Of a DNA stretch of 64,000 nt, positions 26,619 through 35,368 are shown piece by piece. Where the stretch lies: positions 286 to 64,285 of the forward strand of contig NZ_KI632507.1 in the NCBI RefSeq assembly GCF_000504165.1. The letters run 5' to 3'. The stretch comes from Bacillus sp. FJAT-14578 (GTDB taxonomy: Bacteria; Bacillota; Bacilli; Bacillales; Bacillaceae_H). The position numbers and the translations under genes are program-made. Within the stretch, counting starts at the first letter, position 1; the number at the start of each line of letters is the position of its first letter. The notes below the pieces were generated by a model. The model saw only the letters and a list, made by a program, of their open reading frames with translations. It was not told where the DNA came from and did no database searches.

Positions 26619-27020
26619 ATGGTAACTTTGTATACATCTCCTAGTTGTACTTCTTGTCGCAAAGCAAAAGCATGGTTAGAAGAAAATGACATTCCATATA
26701 CAGAAAGAAATATTTTTTCAGAACCTCTATCAATTGATGAGATTAAAGAAATCTTACGCATGACGGAAGATGGAACAGATGAGATTATTTCTACTCGTTC
26801 CAAAACTTTCCAAAAATTAGATGTTCAGCTTGATATGATGCCGCTGCAAGATTTATATGAACTCATCCAACAAAATCCGGGACTTCTACGCCGACCAATC
26901 ATCATTGATGAAAAGCGCCTTCAAGTTGGATATAATGAAGACGAAATTCGCCGATTCTTACCGCGTAGAGTGCGTACGTTCCAATTGCGTGAAGCGCAGC
27001 GTTTAGTGAATGCGAATTAA
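26619..27020 (+). CDS. spx: Spx, redox-sensing RNA polymerase-binding regulator
   Basis: 133 residues, ArsC/Spx fold. The redox switch CTSC (Cys10, Cys13) and the RPIIID strand with the following basic residues are intact; the C-terminal tail LVNAN resembles the flexible end recognised for ClpXP turnover. Spx binds the RNA polymerase alpha C-terminal domain and activates thiol-stress genes. ATG follows GAGGAGTGAAGG. The window also encodes SpxH, the adaptor that delivers Spx to ClpXP, and MecA, the paralogous adaptor partner of ClpC. Confidence 0.96.
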   Translation: MVTLYTSPSCTSCRKAKAWLEENDIPYTERNIFSEPLSIDEIKEILRMTEDGTDEIISTRSKTFQKLDVQLDMMPLQDLYELIQQNPGLLRRPIIIDEKRLQVGYNEDEIRRFLPRRVRTFQLREAQRLVNAN

Positions 27021-27090
27021 TATAGGATCCATCCATAAATCATTTTTACGGATTCCTGAAAAATCCAAGAATGAAAAACTTCTTTATATG

Positions 27091-27136
27091 AACTGAAAAG
27101 GGGAAGAAGTCTATCGACTTCTTCCCCTTTTCAGTT
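27091..27136 (+). terminator. Terminator of spx
   Basis: AACTGAAAAGGGGAAGAAG pairs perfectly with CTTCTTCCCCTTTTCAGTT; loop of about six bases. Confidence 0.85.
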
Positions 27137-27180
27137 AAAAAATATCTCCTGCCATCTTAGATGGCAGGAGATATTTTTTA
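27136..27180 (-). terminator. Terminator of yjbE
   Basis: AAAAAATATCTCCTGCCATC pairs perfectly with its complement across TTA; the yjbE stop codon lies at its right edge. A/T flanks let it work on both strands. Confidence 0.88.
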
Positions 27181-27852
27181 GCGGTAACTTTCTTTCATGC
27201 GTACGCGATTGACGATATAGCCGCTCGCTAACACAAGAATAACGGTTACAACAGGTACGATATACGTAAGTGAAGGATATTGCTCGAGCAAGAAAAATAA
27301 TCGCTTTTCATGAGTGATCATTTTACCAGCTGTATATCCTAATATTCCTGCTCCGATGTAGATAAGGGAAGGGAATCGCTCCATGAAATGTAAAATGATT
27401 TTACTTCCCCAAACAATGATGGGAACAGAAACAATCAATCCAAGCACGACGAGAAAAATATTCCCGTGTGCTGCCCCGGCTACAGCGATAACGTTGTCCA
27501 GTCCCATTACAATATCGGCAAAAACGATGGTTTTTACGGCTGCACCAAGTGTTGCTCCAGCTTTAATGTTGGCTGTATCGTCTTCTTCGTCAACAAGTAA
27601 TTTAAAGGCGATCATAATGAGCAACAGCCCGCCGACTAGCTGCAAATAAGGAATGGTTAACAAATACACAGCTAAAACAGTCAGAACGATACGAACGACA
27701 ATAGCTAAGCCTGTCCCTAAAAAAATGGCTTTATTGCGTTGCTGTTCAGGAAGATTGCGGCTGGCGAGCGCGATGACAATGGCGTTATCTCCTCCGAGCA
27801 CAATATCAATCCCCACAATAAGCAGGACGGCAGATAGTAGTTCTAAATCCAA
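27178..27852 (-). CDS. yjbE: TerC-family integral membrane protein (YjbE)
   Basis: 224 residues with about seven predicted membrane segments. GIDIVLGGDNAIVIALASRNLP (about 14-35) and ADIVMGLDNVIAVAGAAHGN (about 110-130) are the paired acidic TerC motifs thought to handle divalent metal. Other TerC members in B. subtilis are implicated in manganese efflux and metal loading of exported enzymes, so a metal role is likely but not shown. TTG start seven bases after GGGGGA. No yybP-ykoY manganese riboswitch was recognised upstream. Confidence 0.85.
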   Translation of the reverse strand: MDLELLSAVLLIVGIDIVLGGDNAIVIALASRNLPEQQRNKAIFLGTGLAIVVRIVLTVLAVYLLTIPYLQLVGGLLLIMIAFKLLVDEEDDTANIKAGATLGAAVKTIVFADIVMGLDNVIAVAGAAHGNIFLVVLGLIVSVPIIVWGSKIILHFMERFPSLIYIGAGILGYTAGKMITHEKRLFFLLEQYPSLTYIVPVVTVILVLASGYIVNRVRMKESYR

Positions 27853-28056
27853 TGTAAAATCCCCCTAAGATATCACAGTCTAAACTTATATTCATTTTAA
27901 GAATATGCGAATATAGACGAGATTATTTTGGAAATGACAGGTGCCGGTTTTTCAAAAAAACCGATTTTTTTATTTCCCTTCTTATGAATTTTATCATAAA
28001 ATGTAAGTACAAGGTACAAAGAAATCTTAGGGGGTTTCGTATCAGGTGAGTATATT

Positions 28057-28191
28057 ACTTTACTTTTGGGTAAAGTGAGTATAATATTGCTTACACATGA
28101 GGGTAGCGTAGTCCCTTCAGCAGTAGAGGTAATATCCACAGCCCTTGTGATCACATTACCTTAACCGACTTTAGAGAAGGGAGAGAGTTTA
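28057..28191 (+). promoter_or_regulatory. mecA leader with nested hairpins
   Basis: TATAAT at 28080-28085 is preceded by CTTTAC-TTTTGG-GTAAAG dyad. The leader then forms GAGGG/CCCTT (about 28099-28116) and AGGTAAT...ATTACCT (about 28127-28161) enclosing CACA/TGTG. A regulatory RNA role is possible; no known riboswitch class was matched. Confidence 0.4.
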
Positions 28192-28866
28192 ATGGATATT
28201 GAGCGCATTAACGATAATACCGTGAAATTTTATGTATCCTATATTGACATAGAAGATCGTGGTTTTGATCGGAACGAGATTTGGTTCAATCGTGAGCGCA
28301 GCGAAGAGCTGTTTTGGGAAATGATGGACGAAATTCATCAAGAAGAAGAGTTTGCGGTAGAAGGACCGCTTTGGATACAAGTGCAGGCACTTGAAAAAGG
28401 AATTGAAGTGATTGTCACGAAAGCACAGCTTTCAAAAGATGGACAGAAGTTTGAGGTGCCGATTGGAGAAGACAGAAAGATTGATATTCCTGTCGATGAA
28501 CGAATTGAATCGATGCTGGATCAGCAGTTCAATCAGAGCAAAGAGGATGAAGAGCTGGAATCTGAAGACGACTCTCTTCAATTTGTCATTCGTTTCGGTG
28601 ACTTTGAAGACGTGATTTCGCTTAGTCACCGGTTGGAACTTGATGACGTCATGAATCAGCTTTACTCCTTTGAGGGACGTTATTATTTATATGTGGAGTT
28701 TTTAGAAGAACATGAGATAGTTCATGATTTAGATAATATTTTAAGTGTTTTGCTTGAATATGGAAATGAGTCCCCTGTCACGATTCATCGTCTGCAAGAA
28801 TATGGGAATCTAATCATGGAACAGCAGGCGCTTAAGCAAGTTAAACAATATTTTTCCCAACGATAA
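28192..28866 (+). CDS. mecA: MecA adaptor protein for ClpC
   Basis: 224 residues; N-terminal substrate-binding domain (MDIERINDNTVKFYVSYIDI...) and C-terminal ClpC-binding domain (about 130-224, FVIRFGDFEDVISLSHRL) joined by an acidic linker (KEDEELESEDD). MecA targets ComK for degradation by ClpC/ClpP, holding competence off, and activates ClpC assembly. ATG follows AGAAGGGAGAG. Context (spx, yjbE, mecA, coiA) follows B. subtilis. A clear terminator ends the gene. Confidence 0.96.
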   Translation: MDIERINDNTVKFYVSYIDIEDRGFDRNEIWFNRERSEELFWEMMDEIHQEEEFAVEGPLWIQVQALEKGIEVIVTKAQLSKDGQKFEVPIGEDRKIDIPVDERIESMLDQQFNQSKEDEELESEDDSLQFVIRFGDFEDVISLSHRLELDDVMNQLYSFEGRYYLYVEFLEEHEIVHDLDNILSVLLEYGNESPVTIHRLQEYGNLIMEQQALKQVKQYFSQR

Positions 28867-28895
28867 AACCGATTTCGACTATGAAATCGGTTTTT
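28865..28895 (+). terminator. Terminator of mecA
   Basis: AAAACCGATTTC pairs with GAAATCGGTTTT, six-base loop, T run. Confidence 0.9.
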
Positions 28896-29087
28896 GTTTG
28901 TTATCAGCCTTGTCGTGTTTCAACGTGGCAAGGCTGAAATAAAATTAACATAATCTTTAAATGAAATGAAATTCGGGAGTGAATAGGAATAAGATATGGA
29001 GAGATTAAAGGGAAGGGAGAGTATTGTAAGGCGTTTGTTTCTTTATCCCGTGTCAACGGAAAGAATGTAGAGATAGGTGAATCGACT

Positions 29088-30605
29088 GTGAAAAACAGAT
29101 TACAGTTATTATTATTTGCATCAGGATTTATTTTGCTTTTACTTATTACAAAGGATCATTGGAATGGTAAATGGCTGGGAGCCCTCAGCATTTTAATGAC
29201 CATTAGTGTCATATTGATCGGGTTTGTGATTTCGCTGGAGAATCGTCACCCCACCCAGACATTGACATGGCTTGTCGTCCTGGGGAGCTTTCCGGTTTTA
29301 GGATTCTTTTTTTATCTTTTTTTCGGAAGAAACATTCGAAAGAAGCGATTATTTGAGAAGAAAGCCAAGCTTGATGAGCAAGTCTTATTAAAGGTTGAAG
29401 GAGCACAAGAGGTCCGGGATGAGCATTTGGAACAAATGGGCGAACATCAGCGTCATCTTTTCTACCTGGCCCAGCGCTTAGGAAAAACGCCAATCTCATT
29501 TGCGTCTGAAACGCAGGCGCTGACAAATGGAGATGAAACGTATACAGCCATTTTGGATACTCTTCAATATGCCAAACATCATATTCATTTGGAATATTAT
29601 ATTGTCCGTGACGATACCCTTGGACAACAAATTAAAGAAAAGCTCATACAAAAAGTGAAAGAGGGTGTTTATGTCCGATTTTTATACGATTCAGTGGGCT
29701 GCTGGAAGCTATCAAAGCGATATATTGAGGAGTTATGTGAAGCAGGAGTGGAGATGGTCCCGTTCTTACCCGTTCGCCTTCCGTTTCTCAATGATACGAT
29801 GAATTTCCGCAATCATCGTAAAATCATAGTGATTGATGGAACTGTTGGCTTTGTGGGGGGATTGAATATTGGTGATGAATATTTAGGACATAGCCGCCAT
29901 TTCGGTTTTTGGCGTGATACGCATTTAAAAGTGCAAGGGGAGGCGGTTCGGTCCTTACAGCTTATTTTTCTTCAGGATTGGTACTACATGACGGGAGAGA
30001 CGTTGTTGACACCGGCTTATTTATCACCGGATTTACAAGATATCGATGGAGTAAACTCCGGGGGCGTTCAAATGATTGCAGGAGGACCAGACCGGGAATG
30101 GCAAGTGATTAAGCATTTGTTTTTTTCCTTGATTACATCAGCTAAAGAGTCCATTTGGATTGCATCACCGTATTTCATTCCAGATGAAGATATTTTTACA
30201 GCTCTAAAGGTCGCAGCGCTAAGTGGAATCGATGTTCGTCTTCTTGTTCCAAAGCGTCCGGACAAACGGATTGTGTTCTATGCCTCTCGCTCTTATTTTC
30301 CTGAGTTGCTGCAAGCCGGGGTCAAAATATTTGAATATGAAAAAGGCTTCATGCACAGCAAAATTGTGATTGTTGATAAGGAATTGGCATCTATCGGCAC
30401 CGCGAATATGGATATGAGAAGCTTCCACTTAAACTTTGAGGTCAATGCCTTTTTGTACCGTACATCCAGTACACAAAAGCTCGTATATGAATATATGCAG
30501 GATTTGGAGGACTCGGTGCCCATTCATTTAGAAGGTTTTGAAAAGCGCTCCATTTTACACCGGTTGCTTGAATCCACTTCGAGGCTGTTGTCTCCATTGT
30601 TATAG
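29088..30605 (+). CDS. cls: Cardiolipin synthase
   Basis: 505 residues. Two N-terminal membrane helices (about 5-22 and 31-80) and two phospholipase D motifs: NFRNHRKIIVID (about 245-256) and FMHSKIVIVD (about 423-432), each with the required H-x-K-x4-D. It condenses two phosphatidylglycerol molecules into cardiolipin at the membrane. GTG start follows AGGTGA. It stands between mecA and coiA; in B. subtilis these two are adjacent, whereas other bacilli carry cls here. A terminator follows. Confidence 0.95.
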   Translation: MKNRLQLLLFASGFILLLLITKDHWNGKWLGALSILMTISVILIGFVISLENRHPTQTLTWLVVLGSFPVLGFFFYLFFGRNIRKKRLFEKKAKLDEQVLLKVEGAQEVRDEHLEQMGEHQRHLFYLAQRLGKTPISFASETQALTNGDETYTAILDTLQYAKHHIHLEYYIVRDDTLGQQIKEKLIQKVKEGVYVRFLYDSVGCWKLSKRYIEELCEAGVEMVPFLPVRLPFLNDTMNFRNHRKIIVIDGTVGFVGGLNIGDEYLGHSRHFGFWRDTHLKVQGEAVRSLQLIFLQDWYYMTGETLLTPAYLSPDLQDIDGVNSGGVQMIAGGPDREWQVIKHLFFSLITSAKESIWIASPYFIPDEDIFTALKVAALSGIDVRLLVPKRPDKRIVFYASRSYFPELLQAGVKIFEYEKGFMHSKIVIVDKELASIGTANMDMRSFHLNFEVNAFLYRTSSTQKLVYEYMQDLEDSVPIHLEGFEKRSILHRLLESTSRLLSPLL

Positions 30606-30606
30606 A

Positions 30607-30641
30607 AAAGGTCCGGATGGGATTTCATCCGGGCTTTTTTT
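30607..30641 (+). terminator. Terminator of cls
   Basis: AAGGTCCGGATG pairs with CATCCGGGCTT, then T run. Confidence 0.88.
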
Positions 30642-30747
30642 AAAGAAAGAATGCAAAAAATTAACATATTTATTTGACAAGGCCAACAGGAAATACCATA
30701 AAAAAGGAGAATTATCAGAAGGAACAAAATGAAAGGAGTGACTGAAA

Positions 30748-31932
30748 TTGCTGACAGCACAAAACTTGAAAGGTGAGCTTGTATCAGTTCTCTCTTATCC
30801 ATCAAGGCAAGGGCTTCGCCAAATAAGGGGAAAGGAGAGATTTTATTGTCCCATCTGTGAAGAAGAAGTGAAGCTGAAAGTAGGGAATAAAAACATCCCT
30901 CATTTTGCTCACTCCAGCACGATGGCGTGTGAGGGGGAGTTTGAAGGAGAAAGCGAGTATCATCTCCTTGGCAAACAGCAGCTTTTCACAGCTCTTCAAA
31001 GACAATATAAAACGGAACTTGAGCCATACTTGTTCTCCATCCGTCAGCGGCCTGATTTATTAGTGAAGACAGGTGAAGGGGAATTTCCCATCGAGTTTCA
31101 GTGTGCCGCTCTTTCCAATCAAATACTTTGTAAGAGAACCAGAACGTATGAAAAGGAAGGATATACTCCTGTTTGGATTTTGGGAGCAAAGAGATATAAA
31201 CGTATTTCTTCCTATCTTCATGAATTATCGCCTTTCGAGTGGAATTTTCTTCGTACCGATCTGCCTCATTCCCCATTTCTTCTATATTATTCTTCTCTTG
31301 AACAACATCTCATTCAACTTCAGCATATTTACCCTTTTTCTACCAAGATGGTCTTTGCCGCTCCCAAAATCATTCCCCTTCCATATGTTAACCTTTCTCA
31401 TTTTTTCCCAAAAGGAAGAGAGCGCTTCTCTGCTCTTTTTCATGCGTGGAACGGCAAAAAGAAAAGATGGAGGCTTTCGTATATGCTCTATCGAAATAAG
31501 CAATACGAAGGTTTTTTAAGAACTATATATGAAGAATCCATTCCCCCTTCTCACTTTCCCGCAGAGGCCGGAATTCCCCATCCGTTGCTTTATGAAATCG
31601 AAACACCTGCATGCATATGGCAAGCATACGTGCTGTTTGATTTATTCTCCAAGCGAACAATCGGCAATACGGTAACATGGAATGAAATCGTGTTTTCTTT
31701 TTCAAAACGAATAAGGCAAAAAGAAATTATCCTTCGTCAATTTTTCCTTAATCCAATCAAAGAGCCTTATGGAGCCCTTCATGAATATATGGAAGTATTA
31801 TGCACCTTAAATATGCTGAAAAGAGTGGGAAAGGAGCGCTATGAACTGCTGAGGTGCTATACGGTTCCGAAAACAACAAGCGATGCTTTTGTAGAGGATA
31901 CTCAGCTGTTAGACAAGTTAAAGCAAATGTAA
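30748..31932 (+). CDS. coiA: CoiA, competence nuclease-like protein
   Basis: 394 residues. TTG start seven bases after GAAAGGAGTG. N-terminal zinc-ribbon-like module C34-x2-C37-x14-H52-x2-H55 (YCPICEEE...IPHFAH), then a PD-(D/E)xK-type nuclease core with RPDLLVK and FPIEFQC (about 99-117). CoiA is needed for transformation and acts with recombination of incoming DNA. The same zinc module with identical spacing opens the YjcD helicase later in this window. Only gene of its transcript; hairpin terminator at 31961. Confidence 0.9.
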   Translation: MLTAQNLKGELVSVLSYPSRQGLRQIRGKERFYCPICEEEVKLKVGNKNIPHFAHSSTMACEGEFEGESEYHLLGKQQLFTALQRQYKTELEPYLFSIRQRPDLLVKTGEGEFPIEFQCAALSNQILCKRTRTYEKEGYTPVWILGAKRYKRISSYLHELSPFEWNFLRTDLPHSPFLLYYSSLEQHLIQLQHIYPFSTKMVFAAPKIIPLPYVNLSHFFPKGRERFSALFHAWNGKKKRWRLSYMLYRNKQYEGFLRTIYEESIPPSHFPAEAGIPHPLLYEIETPACIWQAYVLFDLFSKRTIGNTVTWNEIVFSFSKRIRQKEIILRQFFLNPIKEPYGALHEYMEVLCTLNMLKRVGKERYELLRCYTVPKTTSDAFVEDTQLLDKLKQM

Positions 31933-31960
31933 TGACAAACGATTGAAAAATTAATACGAT

Positions 31961-31988
31961 GGAAAAGCATTCTTTGAATGCTTTTTCC
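31961..31988 (+). terminator. Terminator of coiA
   Basis: GGAAAAGCATTC pairs with GAATGCTTTTTCC around TTT. Confidence 0.8.
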
Positions 31989-32065
31989 ATAACCTCATAG
32001 AATAAAAAGGATTAGCCTGATGAAAATCGAATTTATGTAACAAATGACTATTGGAGGGAAGAAAA

Positions 32066-33886
32066 ATGGCTGAACAGTCTGCTGTAAAAAAACTGCCTGC
32101 CCGCAGTGAAATCAAAGTTGAAGATACATGGAAATTAGAAGATATCTTTGCCACAGATGATGCGTGGGAAAAAGAATTTGAAGAAGTAAAAGCTCTTATT
32201 CCCAATATGGCTAAATATCAGGGGAAGCTTGGCGAATCTGCTGATATGCTGTATGAGGCGCTTCAGACGCAAGATGAATTAACGAGAAGAGCGAGCATCC
32301 TATATACATACGCCCATATGCGCTACGATCAGGATACCACTAATTCATCTTACCAAGGTTTAAACGATCGGATTAAAACATTATATACCCAAGTTGCGAG
32401 CTCACTTTCATTTATCACGCCGGAACTATTATCCATTGATGAACAAAAGCTGAAGAGTTTTTTACAGGAAAAAGAAGAACTGAAACTATATGAACATGCG
32501 TTAGATGAAGTGAACCGCCAGCGCCCGCATGTATTGTCTGCTGAGGAAGAAGGGCTATTAGCGCAAGCTTCTGAGGTATTAGGTGCTTCCAGTAATACGT
32601 TTGGGATGTTAAACAACGCCGACCTGGAATTTCCATCCATTAAAGATGAAAATGGCGATGAGGTGGAAATTACACATGGACGATATATTCGCTTTTTAGA
32701 GAGTGAAGACCGACGCGTACGCGAGGAAGCATTTAAAGCGGTTTATCAAACATACGGCCAATTTAAAAATACATTCGCAAGTACATTAAGCGGTACGGTT
32801 AAAAAGGATAACTTTAATGCTCGTGTGCGCCACTATGATTCAGCACGCCATGCCGCTCTAAGCAACAATAACATCCCCGAAGAAGTGTATGATAATCTTG
32901 TTAAAACGGTAAATGAGAATTTGCACTTGCTGCATCGCTATGTGGAGCTGCGCAAAAAAGTGTTGGGCGTGGATGAGCTTCATATGTATGATTTGTATAC
33001 GCCGCTTGTGAAAGATGTGAAAATGGAAGTGACGTATGAAGAAGCAAAGCAGTACATCTTAGATGGATTGACGCCGCTTGGAGAGGATTATTTAAACGTA
33101 TTGCGCGAAGGGTTCGAAAACCGTTGGGTAGATATTCACGAAAACAAAGGCAAGCGGAGCGGCGCCTATTCTTCCGGAACATACGGGACAAATCCGTACA
33201 TCTTAATGAACTGGCAGAACAATGTCAATAATCTGTTTACATTAGCCCACGAGTTTGGTCATTCTGTGCACAGCTATTATACGCGTGAAACTCAACCGTA
33301 CCCGTACGGTGATTATTCGATTTTCGTCGCGGAAGTAGCTTCTACATGCAACGAAGCCTTGTTGAATGATTATCTCTTAAAAACGATTGAGGATCCGAAA
33401 AAACGTTTATATTTGTTGAATCACTATTTAGAAGGGTTCCGAGGCACCGTGTTCCGTCAAACGATGTTTGCTGAATTTGAGCACGACATTCATGTCCGTG
33501 CCCAAAATGGTGAGCCTTTGACACCGGAATTATTAACGAATGCTTATTATGAGTTAAATAAAAAATATTTTGGTGATGGCCTTCACATTGATGAGGAAAT
33601 TGGCTTAGAGTGGGCACGTATTCCACATTTCTATTACAACTACTATGTTTATCAATATGCAACTGGCTTTAGTGCTGCAGCGGCGCTAAGCAAACAGATT
33701 TTAGAAGAAGGGGAGCCGGCGGTTGAGCGTTATATCGGGTTCTTAAAAGCCGGAAACTCTGATTATCCGATCAATGTGCTGAAAAAAGCAGGTGTGGACA
33801 TGGCGACATCACAGCCAATCGAAGAAGCACTCGCTGTTTTTGAACAAAAGTTAACGGAAATGGAACAACTATTGGCTTCCCTGTAA
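32066..33886 (+). CDS. pepF: Oligoendopeptidase F (M3 family)
   Basis: 606 residues. The zinc site HEFGH is in LAHEFGHSVHSYY (about 394-398) with the third ligand Glu about 28 residues later (VAEVASTCNEALL). No signal peptide, so cytoplasmic; it cleaves oligopeptides of roughly 7-17 residues, a fitting partner to the Opp importer. Start ATG follows GGAGGG; an in-frame TTG at 32051 lies before that site and is not used. Downstream is a strong terminator, then the RoxS-like RNA and spxH, the same neighbours as in other Firmicutes. Confidence 0.95.
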   Translation: MAEQSAVKKLPARSEIKVEDTWKLEDIFATDDAWEKEFEEVKALIPNMAKYQGKLGESADMLYEALQTQDELTRRASILYTYAHMRYDQDTTNSSYQGLNDRIKTLYTQVASSLSFITPELLSIDEQKLKSFLQEKEELKLYEHALDEVNRQRPHVLSAEEEGLLAQASEVLGASSNTFGMLNNADLEFPSIKDENGDEVEITHGRYIRFLESEDRRVREEAFKAVYQTYGQFKNTFASTLSGTVKKDNFNARVRHYDSARHAALSNNNIPEEVYDNLVKTVNENLHLLHRYVELRKKVLGVDELHMYDLYTPLVKDVKMEVTYEEAKQYILDGLTPLGEDYLNVLREGFENRWVDIHENKGKRSGAYSSGTYGTNPYILMNWQNNVNNLFTLAHEFGHSVHSYYTRETQPYPYGDYSIFVAEVASTCNEALLNDYLLKTIEDPKKRLYLLNHYLEGFRGTVFRQTMFAEFEHDIHVRAQNGEPLTPELLTNAYYELNKKYFGDGLHIDEEIGLEWARIPHFYYNYYVYQYATGFSAAAALSKQILEEGEPAVERYIGFLKAGNSDYPINVLKKAGVDMATSQPIEEALAVFEQKLTEMEQLLASL

Positions 33887-33887
33887 G

Positions 33888-33929
33888 AAAAAGAGAAGCT
33901 GCAAAACCACGGTTTTGCAGCTTCTTTTT
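33888..33929 (+). terminator. Terminator of pepF
   Basis: AAAAAGAGAAGCTGCAAAACC pairs with GGTTTTGCAGCTTC-TTTTT around a two-base loop. Confidence 0.9.
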
Positions 33930-33972
33930 GCTAGACAGGAGAGATTGTTTAAACAGCCGCCTCCACTTTTCT

Positions 33973-34146
33973 CTAAAACCCTTTAAATTGATTCCGAATA
34001 TTTAAAATCCAGAGGGTGGCCAAAATGGATAAAAAGAGAAGGGGAGCAGCAATGAAAATGGGCGCTAAATTCATCAGTGATAAAAAATAAAATAAGAAAG
34101 ATCCGATAATCGCCAGGATTCCTATTAACAGTAAAATGTTGTGCAT
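33973..34146 (-). CDS. Small two-span membrane protein, 57 residues
   Basis: Begins MHNILLLIGILAIIGSFLFY and is nearly all hydrophobic, with two membrane helices (about 3-22 and 28-46) and a basic end (NIRNQFKGF). ATG is preceded by AAAGGAGAAAGG, ten bases away. No family recognised. It lies alone between pepF and the RoxS-like RNA, on the opposite strand to both. Confidence 0.6.
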   Translation of the reverse strand: MHNILLLIGILAIIGSFLFYFLSLMNLAPIFIAAPLLFLSILATLWILNIRNQFKGF

Positions 34147-34330
34147 GGATTCAAAACCTTTCTCCTTTGAGTTGTTTCTACCATATATATGCAGAGGTTG
34201 AAAGGTTTTTTCTTTAAATTCGATGGCTGTGCACGCGTGTGAAAAAAGCACTGATGTGAACTGTTCTGCAGAGAAGATTTTCTAAAAAATGGATTTTATT
34301 TGTCGAATTTGTGAATTCGGGGAAAACCAC

Positions 34331-34360
34331 TTGTCAAAACTCGACATAATTTGCTATATT
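34331..34360 (+). promoter_or_regulatory. Promoter of the RoxS/RsaE-like RNA
   Basis: TTGTCA (34331-34336), 18 bases, TATATT (34355-34360). Upstream TTTGTCGAATTTGTGAATTC may be a regulator site; in B. subtilis ResD and Rex act on roxS. Confidence 0.8.
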
Positions 34361-34365
34361 ATTAA

Positions 34366-34480
34366 CGTGAAGTTTATCACAAACAAACATATACCCCTTT
34401 GTTTGACCGTGAAAAATTTCTCCCATCCCCTTGTTGTCTTAAGACAAACAAAAAAGACCCGGATTTCCGGGTCTTTTTTG
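34366..34480 (+). ncRNA. roxS: RoxS/RsaE small regulatory RNA
   Basis: A sigma-A promoter followed by about 115 bases without an ORF and a terminator (AAAAAAGACCCGGA/CCGGGTCTTTTTT, 34450-34480). The transcript holds ACAAACAAACATATACCCC, then CCTTTGTTTG, GTGAAAAATTT and the C-rich TTTCTCCCATCCCCTTG, which match my recollection of the conserved RsaE/RoxS core. The location between pepF and yjbH is the same as in Staphylococcus aureus and B. subtilis. RoxS pairs through its C-rich motif with ribosome binding sites of central-metabolism mRNAs under nitric oxide or redox stress. Confidence 0.88.
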
Positions 34481-34484
34481 TTTA

Positions 34485-35366
34485 TTAGCCATCAATATAC
34501 TTCCAAAACGTTCCGTATTTAACAGGGACCTGTTCAACTTTTTGCTGCAATTGCATTTTTTTTAGCTCCCGTTCCGCATCTTTTGTCGAAACGTCGTAGA
34601 CAACGGCCACCTCTGTTGTCGCTACAAACTGGAAATACTGCAAAAACATGTTTAAAGGCGGTAACGATGAAGGAAGGGGCTGATGTCCCAACATTTCATG
34701 AAGGATCTGTACATACATGTCATATGGGTAGCATCCTGCCACTTTAATTCCTTCCTCTTCCACATCTTCATTAAAGAAAACAAGAGTTGGAATTTCTTGC
34801 ACATCCATTTCGGCCGTGATTTTTCCGTCACATTGAAATGCTTTAGCGGCACTTTCAGAGTGTAAGTCTTTATGGAATTCAGCTATATCCAATCCGATTT
34901 CCTTCGCGCATTGTATGAGTACATTTTCGTCTGAAATATTTTGCTTTTCTAAAAAGACCACTTCTTGCACTTTACGTAAAAAGCGAAGGCCTTGCCGCTT
35001 TCCTTGCAGTCCTGCTGCTTTTATCGCAATAGAGGCTGCATGGGGAGAAGAAATCGGATTTTCCAGCCATAAACTTCCATCGCAAGACATTCCTGAACGG
35101 CTTGCTGTTCGTTCCCAGACACGCGCCATATCTTCAAATTGTTGTTTCCGTCTTGTATTTAAAGTTGTTAAACGTCCACTCAGCACATGTTTTAAGGTGA
35201 AAAATTGTCCATACTCAATTTGAAGTTTCTTTACAATTGGTTCAAGCGCCCAGCACTCAGGGCATAAAGGGTCGATGAAAAAATAAATTTCCAACGGCTT
35301 CTTATTCGAACCCTGACAGAGCTGTGACAGAGAGTAAGAGGGATTAGAGAAGTCTTGAACACTCAA
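34485..35366 (-). CDS. spxH: SpxH (YjbH), ClpXP adaptor for Spx
   Basis: 293 residues, DsbA/thioredoxin-like fold. IDPLCPECWALEP holds C35-x2-C38; an N-terminal Cys17 is also present. SpxH binds Spx and speeds its degradation by ClpXP; disulfide stress blocks this. TTG start is two bases after the yjbI stop and uses GGAAGGA inside the end of yjbI, so the two are translationally coupled. The C-terminal third (YDVSTKDAERELKKMQ) is predicted to contact Spx by analogy. Its target spx lies 7.5 kb away. Confidence 0.92.
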   Translation of the reverse strand: MSVQDFSNPSYSLSQLCQGSNKKPLEIYFFIDPLCPECWALEPIVKKLQIEYGQFFTLKHVLSGRLTTLNTRRKQQFEDMARVWERTASRSGMSCDGSLWLENPISSPHAASIAIKAAGLQGKRQGLRFLRKVQEVVFLEKQNISDENVLIQCAKEIGLDIAEFHKDLHSESAAKAFQCDGKITAEMDVQEIPTLVFFNEDVEEEGIKVAGCYPYDMYVQILHEMLGHQPLPSSLPPLNMFLQYFQFVATTEVAVVYDVSTKDAERELKKMQLQQKVEQVPVKYGTFWKYIDG

Positions 35367-35368
35367 GG

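Noticed and set aside
27853..28190. yybP-ykoY manganese riboswitch for the TerC gene yjbE
   Set aside because: No GGGGAGTAG-type core on the minus strand; the structured part reads towards mecA on the plus strand.
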